DNA from: Gigaspora rosea
Taxonomy: Eukaryota; Glomeromycota; Glomeromycetes; Diversisporales; Gigasporaceae
NCBI GenBank assembly: GCA_003550325.1
Contig: QKWP01000677.1
Span: forward strand, 87,963-151,962
DNA length: 64,000 nucleotides
Direction: 5' to 3'
This document shows positions 56,501 through 64,000 of the stretch, piece after piece. Numbering within the stretch: the first letter of the stretch is position 1; each line of letters opens with the position of its first letter. A program made the translations under genes and the position numbers. Below the pieces are notes generated by a model. It saw nothing but the letters and a program-made list of their open reading frames with translations. It was not told where the DNA came from and searched no databases.

Positions 56501-59500
56501 CTTTTTCAACTCCTATTCCATTTCGATAACAATAACCAAGGTTATATATCGCTGCAGCATTTCCCATCTCTGCTGATTTCTGATAATATTCGAATGCTTT
56601 ATGTTCGTCTTTTTCAACTCCTATTCCATTTCGATAACAATAACCAAGGTTATATATCGCTGCAGCATTTCCCATCTCTGCTGATTTCTGATAATATTCG
56701 AATGCTTTATGTTCGTCCTTTTCAACTCCTATTCCATTTTGATAACAAATTCCAACTACATTTATTCCAAGAGCATTTCCCATCTCTGCTGATTTCTGAT
56801 AATATTCGAATGCTTTATGTTCGTCTTTTTCAACTCCTATTCCATTTTGATAACAATAACCAAGATTATATATCGCTGCAGTATTTCCCATCTCTGCTGA
56901 TTTCTGATAATATTCAAATGCTTTATTTTCGTCCTTTACAATTCCTATTCCACTTTGATAACAATTTCCAACTTTATTTATTCCAAAATCATCTCCCATC
57001 TCTGCTGATTTCTGATAATATTCGAATGCTTTACGATCCTCCTTTTCAACTCCTATTCCATTTTGATACCAATTTCCAATTGCATTTATTCCAAAAGCAA
57101 CTCCCATCTCTGCAGATTTTTGATAATATTCGAATGCTTTATGTGCATCTTTTTCAACTCCTATTCCATTTCGATAACAATAACCAAGGTTATATATCGC
57201 TGCAGCATTTCCCATCTCTGCTGATTTCTGATAATATTCGAATGCTTTATGTTCGTCCTTTTTAACTCCTATTCCATTTCGATAACAACTACCAAGGTTA
57301 TATATCGCTGCAGCATTTCCCATCTCTGCTGATTTCTGATAATATTCGAATGCTTGATGCTCGTCCCTTTCAACTCCCATTCCATTCTGATAACAACTAC
57401 CAAGGTTATATATCGCTGCAGCATTTCCCATCTCTGCTGATTTCTGATAATATTCGAATGCTTGATGCTCGTCCCTTTCAACTCCCATTCCATTCTGATA
57501 ACAACTACCAAGGTTATATATCGCTGCAGCATTTCCCATCTCTGCTGATTTCTGATAATATTCGAATGCTTGATGCTCGTCCCTTTCAACTCCCATTCCA
57601 TTCTGATAACAACTACCAAGGTTATATATCGCTGCAGCATTTCCCATCTCTGCTGATTTCTGATAATATTCGAATGCTTGATGCTCGTCCCTTTCAACTC
57701 CCATTCCATTCTGATAACAACTACCAAGGTTATATATCGCTGCAGCATTTCCCATCTCTGCTGATTTCTGATAATATTCGAATGCTTTATGTTCGTCCCT
57801 TTCAACCCCTATTCCATTTTGATAACAAATTCCAACATTATTTATTCCAAAAGCATTTCCCATCTCTGCAGATTTTTATAATATTCGAATGCTTTATGTT
57901 CATCCCTTTCAACTCCTATTCCATTTTCATAACAAATTCCAACTTCATTTATTCCAAAAGCATTTTCCATTTCTGCAGATTTCTGATAATATTCGAATGC
58001 TTTATGTTCGTCCTTTTCAACTCTTATTCCATTTTGATAACAATTAACAAGGTTATATATTGCTGCGGCATATCCCATCTCTGCTGATTTCTGATAATAT
58101 TCGAACATTTTATGCTCGTCCTTTTCAACTCCTATTCCATTTTTATAACAATTACCAGGGTTATATATCGCTGCAGCGCTTCCCATCTCTGCTGATTTCT
58201 GATAATATTCGAATGCTTGATGCTCGTCCCTTTCAACTCCCATTCCATTCTGATAACAACTACCAAGGTTACATATCGCTGCAGCATTTCCCATCTCTGC
58301 TGATTTCTGATAATATTTGAATGCTTTATGTTCGTCCTTTTCAACTCCTATTCCATTTAGATAACAATTTCCAACTTCACTTATTCCAAAAGCATCTCGC
58401 ATCTCTGCTGATTTATGATAATATTCAAATGCTTTATGTTCGTCCTTTTCAACTCCTATTCCATTTCGATAAAAATATCCAAGGTTATATATCGCTCCAG
58501 CATTTCCCATCTCTGAAGATTTCTGATAATATTCGAATGCTTTACGTTCGTCCTTTTCAACTCCTATTCCATCTAGATAACAATTTCCAAGGTTATATAT
58601 CGCTGCAACATTTCCCATCTCTGCTGATTTCTGATAATATTCGAATGCTTTATGTTCGTCCTTTTCAACTCCTATTCCATTTAGATAACAATTTCCAAGG
58701 TTATATATCGCTGCAGCATTTCCCATCTCTGCTGATTTCTGATAATATTCGAATGCTTTATGTTCGTCCTTTTTAACTCCTATTCCATTTCGATAACAAT
58801 AACCAAGGTTATATATCGCTGCAGCATTTCCCATCTCTGCTGATTTCTGATAATATTCGAATGCTTGATGCTCGTCCCTTTCAACTCCCATTCCATTCTG
58901 ATAACAATTACCAAGGTTATATATCGCTGCAGCATTTCCCATCTCTGCTGATTTCTGATAATATTCGAATGCTTTATGTTCATCCTTTTCAACTCCTATT
59001 CCATTTCGATAACAATAACCAAGGTTATATATCGCTACAGCATTTCCCATCTCTGCTGATTTCTGATAATATTCGAATGCTTTATGTTCGTCTTTTTCAA
59101 CTCCTATTCCATTTTGATAACAATAACCAAGATTATATATCGCTGCAGTATTTCCCATCTCTGCTGATTTCTGATAATATTCAAATGCTTTATTTTCGTC
59201 CTTTACAATTCCTATTCCACTTTGATAACAATTTCCAACTTTATTTATTCCAAAATCATCTCCCATCTCTGCTGATTTCTGATAATATTCGAATGCTTTA
59301 CGATCCTCCTTTTCAACTCCTATTCCATTTTGATACCAATTTCCAATTGCATTTATTCCAAAAGCAACTCCCATCTCTGCAGATTTTTGATAATATTCGA
59401 ATGCTTTATGTGCATCTTTTTTAACTCCTATTCCATTTCGATAACAATAACCAAGGTTATATATCGCATCAGCATTTCCAATTTCAGCTAATTTATGATA

Positions 59501-60280
59501 ATATTCGAATGCTTTATGTTCGTTTTTCTCAACTCCTATTCCATTTCGATAACAATAACAAAGGTTATATATCGCTTCAGCATTTCCCATCTCTGCTGAT
59601 TTCTGATAATATTCGAATGCTTTATGTTCGTCCTTTTCAACTCCTATTCCGTTTTGATAACAATTTCCAACTTTATTTATTCCATTTGCATGTCTCATTT
59701 CAGCTGACTTCTGATAGTAAATGAACGCTTTATTGTTATCTTTTTCGACTCCAATTCCATTCTTATAACAATTACCAAGAAGAATGTTCCCAAATGAGTT
59801 ATTCATTTCAGCCGACTTTTTATAATAAATAAATGCTTCATGATTGTTTTTTTCAACACCAATTCCATTTTCATAACAACGGCCTAGGCCATTAATTCCG
59901 ATAGAATCACTCATTTCTGCAGATTTTTTATAATGAAAATATACTTGATTTTCATCCTTTTTAATCCATTTTCCATATCTATAGCAACATGCAAGAATAT
60001 TTTGAATCATTGGATTGTATCGAATAATCGGATTTTCTTGATTATTTAAAAATAAATTGATTATTTCTTCTGGAATTTGCTGCCTGTTTGCCAGATAATG
60101 ATTTATCGAATGAAGAATTGAATATTCAGAGTTTCCTTTCATAACTTCTTTATTATACAAATCACATGATTCCTCGATAATTTTATTTAGAACATCCTGT
60201 GAATCTCCAATACTCCATGTGTTAGCGACTTGGTCACTTAGTCGTTTATTAACGCTTTGTAAGTTTTCTTTACTTGACAT
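53535..60280 (-). pseudogene. Sel1-like repeat protein fused to a TKL kinase (copy B), expanded array with three frameshifts
   Basis: Exons correspond to copy A: 60280-54870, 54802-54774 (29 nt), 54712-54468, 54397-53644 and 53581-53535, all in matching phase. The array has about 46 Sel1-like repeats against about 20 in copy A. Three 1-nt losses break it, near 57875, 56031 and 55698; each is evident against neighbouring repeats or copy A. The kinase part is intact: GEGGFATVY, VALKLL, HRDLHSGNIL, DLG, IAPEV. The last exon reads SELIGLEVNEETNE, longer than in copy A because AAT-TAA there is AAT-GAA here. If the indels are real, only truncated or kinase-only products are possible; if they are assembly errors in a repetitive array, the gene would encode a protein above 2000 residues. 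Confidence 0.75.
57269..57805 (-). repeat. Four identical 108-bp Sel1 repeat units in tandem
   Basis: Four consecutive units encode the same 36 residues (NLGSCYQNGMGVERDEHQAF and the rest), and the DNA is identical as far as I can read. This is the signature of very recent unequal crossing-over or slippage inside the array. Confidence 0.85.
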
Positions 60281-60605
60281 GATATGTAGTAAAAAAGTAT
60301 AAGGTACATACGATGCAGGAAATTTAAAAATTCATCTCTATTTAGAGATAATGCGTCAACTGGTAGCCAATTGAAAATTAATTTCTTAAATTACCTTTGG
60401 AGAATATACCAAAGGTGGGGGATGACTAAAGTCTCAAAGGAAGAAGTTCGTTTTATTGGCTAATGTAAATCAATTGCCGGTAACTTATTTATACACTTTA
60501 AAGTACTTTTTGTAGCACGACATTTTGCTAAAAAAAATCGTCACAAAAACCATTTATAGCTTTAGAATGTCGTGCGAGCAAAAAGGAGTCTAAAAAAGGT
60601 TTTAC
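60281..60605 (-). promoter_or_regulatory. Conserved upstream region of Sel1-kinase B, with CCAAT box
   Basis: Mirrors 42818-43130, including GGAGAATATACCAAAG and GTCTCAAAGGAAGAAGTTCG. GCCAATAAAA on the minus strand lies about 175 bp before the ATG. Similarity to block A ends near 60605, marking the right edge of the duplication. Confidence 0.45.
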
Positions 60606-61280
60606 TCCCGGCGAACTTCTCTTAGAGGGCAAAATACGGCTACCGTTTATTGGACAATCTCAAATTATATTGAAGATGAAGATAAGTGGGAACGTTTTTG
60701 TTCAAGACTGCTTTATTACGTTAGATTTAAAAAAAAATTCATTACTAACTATTGAATTTGAACAAGAATAGATTATTATAAAAGAATTTCCGGTGTTACT
60801 ATCGAATTGCTCTATGAAAATTTAATCATATATGCTTTTAGGTATAGAGAATAACATATTTTAAACCCAATTAGTATTTATAATAGGGCTTTAAATGCAT
60901 CGACCTAATAAAAAATTTTTTAATTTTCATTTTTTTAATCAAAAATGCTAAATACGACTTAATAAAATTTTATTTAAAATGCCTAAAAATTTTAGAGTAT
61001 ATGCAAATCGTTATTCTGTACAACTTTACTTACTATGCCAAGTTTAATTTTCTCATTAAAAAAAAGCTGTATATTTGGCTACGATAGTCAGTAGGTAACA
61101 TGATTATTAGTGATCAATGTCAGAGGAGGATTGTACAAAAATCTCCATAACACCAAATGCGCCACCCAATGACCTTGCACTATTATAAACTGTAAAAAAG
61201 ATTTTCAATAAATTGTGTAATGATTTTGCGATTATTTCCATATTTGGGGTCAGTTAAAACAGGGATCTTCTCTAGTATTG
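60606..61280. other. Intergenic DNA
   Basis: AT-rich, no supported gene or repeat boundary. Confidence 0.4.
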
Positions 61281-61290
61281 CCTAAAAAGG

Positions 61291-61573
61291 GGGGACGTCT
61301 AAAGCGGAGACAACTCATATTTAATAATTTTTTCAATTAACTTTAGGGTTAGGGTCGTCCTATATTGGGGTTAGATTAGGTTTTATGTAAATATTTATAA
61401 GCAAAATTGCCTTCCCGACATTTTTGATTAACACATCGGGGTAGGTTTAGACTGCCGTTTTTGTATTTTTCAAGGTTTTCGCTTCTCTTTCATTTTTGCT
61501 TTGTGAAGATCATCAAAATTCTATAAATTGATTGGCGGTTGATCACATGATTTGTCTCCGCTTTAGACGACCC
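61291..61573. mobile_element. 283-bp MULE-like MITE with 10-bp target duplication
   Basis: CCTAAAAAGG flanks both sides (61281-61290 and 61574-61583). The ends GGGGACGTCTAAAGCGGAGA and TCTCCGCTTTAGACGACCC are inverted. The interior includes TTAGGGTTAGGG. Target duplications of 9-11 bp are typical of Mutator-like elements. Confidence 0.85.
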
Positions 61574-61734
61574 CCTAAAAAGGATCAGTTAAAGCGCAAT
61601 TATGATCTATATACTGCATAAATTAAATTCTTGATATCTATATATAAAAAATACTTCTAACTGCATCAAAAAGGTATCTCTAACCCTAACTAAATTTTAT
61701 TCTGCTATTACCAACCCCTACAAAAGAGGATCGC

Positions 61735-62035
61735 TAAAGCTAACTACTCTAGCATTAATATCAAATTTTACTATCACGTGATTTTGTATGGCGCCAACCA
61801 ATAGGAAGTCACGCCTTGATGTAATGTAACACAAGCAAAAGATAAAAACAAAATGTTTGCTTTTCAAAATCACTCATTTTCTTAAAATTTGTATAAGAAA
61901 TCACCTTTCAACCTAACAAAAAATTTCTTGAGCAATTTTACTATATATCTTGCTAATATTAAGCCTTATGGGAACCCTAACCCTAACTTGAATGAACTTG
62001 AAGTTTTTTGGGCATAGTTATGTGATAGTAAAAAG
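61735..62035. repeat. Diverged copy of the TCTTGAGCAATTTTACTA repeat family
   Basis: Shares ATTTCTTGAGCAATTTTACT and GGAACCCTAACCCTAAC with the elements at 34950, 63033 and 7733. Ends are uncertain. Confidence 0.4.
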
Positions 62036-62056
62036 TGACAACAATCCTGAAAAAGA

Positions 62057-62305
62057 TTACTAAAGCAGAGTAAATCATGTGCTACAGTGTTTTTCATTAA
62101 CATTAGTGTTAGGGCCTACCTTAGATTAGATTAGAGACAGTTATATAGATAAAGTTATCTTTTTGATATTTTTTAATAATGCTCCAAGGTGAAATTAGAC
62201 TATTATTTCTTTATTGGGCTGATCAGGGTTCATCAATTTTTTAACAATTTGATTAGTTAATTATGATATAATTTACTCTGCTTTAGTGGATCCCTTAAAA
62301 AGTAT
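62057..62305. mobile_element. Degenerate relative of the 61.3-kb MITE
   Basis: ACTAAAGCAGAGTAAAT on the left is the exact inverse of ATTTACTCTGCTTTAGT on the right, next to CTGAAAAAG and CTTAAAAAG, recalling the CCTAAAAAGG flank of the neighbour. The interior has GTTAGGGCCTACC. Confidence 0.55.
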
Positions 62306-63023
62306 AGTTAAATGATCATTAATAATTTTTGGACCATATCAAATTTAAGGATGAGATTTCTAATAGCAAAATCACTTATAAAAAAACTTTATTTAATATG
62401 AAGAGGCTGGTTTTTTATATATATTTTTGAGTATAAGTGAGTTTTGACAAAACAAATATTTGAATCTTCCTGTTCAAGTTCTGTTAAACTAGTCATAATC
62501 AATTATTGGCTAATTTGCTATCAATTATCATATGACACCTTTTTTCAGATAGCTAGTCTATGGCACTATTGATACAAAAATTTTTTCAAAAGCAATTTTT
62601 TTAAAAAATTAAAATTTTTGTACCAAATTAAAGTTTATTAAAATTTTTCTAAATGAATTTAATAATGTAATATAAAATGATTGGCTTTTAATACAAAAGT
62701 TTATATCTGTGATTATTTTTTTAATATATTTAAATCTAGGGTACTCTTTTATCAAAAAATCCTAAGCTGCAGATTACTATACATCCTTGCCAGTTTGTCT
62801 TTAGGACCACTTTGCAATATAAGTTTACTATATTGTTTATATAAATTTGGTTTTTTTACATTTTTTCTTTACACTTTTTTCTTTTTTCATCTTTACTTCT
62901 GCATTTTTTAGCAGTTATTTGTTGCTTTTTTAGAAACTTTTAATTGTTTTTTAGAGCTTTTTATTGTTCTTTTTGAACCTTTTTTGTTGTTCTTTTTTGG
63001 GCCTTTTTTGTTATTTTGTTATT
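62306..63023. other. AT-rich DNA grading into T-rich repeats
   Basis: From about 62860 the sequence is T-rich with repeated CTTTTTTGTTATTTTGTTAT units, which resume after the MITE at 63338-63490. The short frame at 62681-62911 is mostly this tract and is not called. Confidence 0.5.
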
Positions 63024-63032
63024 CTTTTAAAG

Positions 63033-63328
63033 GGGTTTGGGTCAAAATCCCGACAAACAAAATCCCGACAGGTCATAATCCCGACAAAAAAATCTTGACA
63101 ATCAAAAAAAGCTTTCCTTGAGCAACTTTACTATAAAATTAACTAAGCCAAACCCTAGCCCAGGCACTCACCCTAACCCTATCCTAGGCACTTACCTAAC
63201 CCTAACCTAACTTAAATAAATTTAATAATTTTTTTGTGTTAGGATTTTTGGGATTATTATTGTCAGGATTTTTTTGTCGGGATTATGACCTGTCAGGATT
63301 CTGTTTGTCGGGATTTTGACCTGCTCCC
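63033..63328. mobile_element. MULE-like MITE with CCCTAA-type interior, copy 2
   Basis: CTTTTAAAG flanks both sides (63024-63032 and 63329-63337), an exact 9-bp target duplication. The ends contain GGGTCAAAATCCCGACAAAC and its inverse, followed on both arms by two more ATCCYGACA-type repeats. The interior carries CACTCACCCTAACCCTATCC. It is the same family as 34950-35204 and is inserted in the T-rich array. Confidence 0.9.
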
Positions 63329-63339
63329 CTTTTAAAGTA

Positions 63340-64000
63340 TTTTTTTTTGTTCTTTTTAGAGGCTTTTTTGTTATTTTGTTATTCTCTCGGTGCTTTTTTT
63401 ATCATTTTTTAGTCTTTTAGGGCTTTTTTTGTTGTTTTATTATTTTTTTAGATTCTTTTTTATTATTTTGTTATTTTTTTGGTGCTTTTTTGTCTTTGAT
63501 TAAAAGTTTGTATTAACATTGATATTAACAATTGGTATCAAAATTAATACTAATGTTGATACTAGTGTTGAGTTCAAACAGATAAATATAATTTGTAATA
63601 AAATTAACAAATAAAATTAATAAATACAATAATAAATAACTATTGTTATCCTATATCCACTTCTTCAAAGATATTAGGTAACTAGAGCGATCTTAGACAG
63701 TGAACACTTTGTGTAACCTCACTTTGTTACTGTGATATATCTAAGTCGGAAGGCGTTTTTTAATAAAACTTAACAAAGAAGATTTAAGGCAATTTGCAAT
63801 TACGAAAGAGGCTACAATTAGAAGTATATGAGGATACTAATAATTGTTTAATTTGTGTAGTTAATAGTTGTTTTTATTATTGAAAGAGTATGAAGACTCG
63901 ATGTTGAACTTGGGGTCCACATCGGCCGCTTTTATACATTTTTGTTTTTCACAAATGTAACGGACTATATCTATTACATGTGCAATAAATGCTATATCTA
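63340..64000. other. T-rich array and AT-rich terminal stretch
   Basis: T-rich repeat units to about 63490, then AT-rich DNA with GTTGATACTAG-like short repeats near 63510-63570. No gene to the window end. Confidence 0.45.

Noticed and set aside
57269..57805. Minus-strand alternative frame of 178 codons with KGTSIKHSNIIRNQQRWEML repeats
   Set aside because: Second-frame shadow of the identical Sel1 units; no start context or conservation beyond the repeat.
56162..58087. Long plus-strand open frames (up to 367 codons) opposite the Sel1 arrays, also at 40757-42259 and 58321-59724
   Set aside because: They repeat with the 36-codon Sel1 period on the opposite strand, are rich in LFHFDN and LQHFPSLL words, and arise because the repeat unit lacks antisense stops. 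The sense strand has splice sites and a kinase continuation.

Overview
The window is AT-rich eukaryotic nuclear DNA with short GT-AG introns, long repeat-filled spacers and large signalling genes. The combination of tyrosine-kinase-like (TKL) kinases with the HRDLHSGNIL catalytic loop, long Sel1-like repeat arrays, a PARP-like protein and dense MITEs suggests an arbuscular mycorrhizal fungus of the Rhizophagus irregularis type. That assignment is recognition from sequence style, not a database result.

Layout. 1-1497 (-): 5' part of a secreted S41-family peptidase gene that runs off the left edge. 1.5-18 kb: no intact gene, but solo LTR, MITEs and long inverted repeats (several with clear target-site duplications), a broken Ty3/gypsy pol, a tRNA-like SINE head and degenerate coding scraps. 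18.0-19.1 kb (-): three-exon PARP-like gene. 21.8-28.8 kb: nested mobile DNA, including a 5.3-kb LINE with two open ORFs and a 14-bp target duplication, sitting in a tandem repeat inside a TA-flanked inverted-repeat element, itself inside another repeat. 29.6-30.1 kb: a second solo LTR. 30.9-33.1 kb (+): a small Rho-type GTPase whose last intron splices in frame into a TKL kinase, a candidate Rho-kinase fusion; it carries one frameshift and one nonsense codon. 39.0-42.8 kb (-): a gene fusing about 20 Sel1-like repeats to a TKL kinase through a 29-nt micro-exon.

The block from about 31.9 to 43.1 kb recurs in direct orientation at about 45.4-60.6 kb. Copy B has a decayed kinase split by a 1.2-kb foldback element, the same kinase C-terminal scrap and internally deleted hAT element, and a second Sel1-kinase gene whose array has grown to about 46 repeats but carries three frameshifts. 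60.6-64 kb holds only MITEs and T-rich repeats.

Working together: the unique genes are signalling components (Rho switch, TKL kinases, Sel1 scaffolds, ADP-ribosylation fold) and one secreted protease. Splice sites were inferred from reading-frame continuity, GT-AG signals and comparison of the two duplicated copies.
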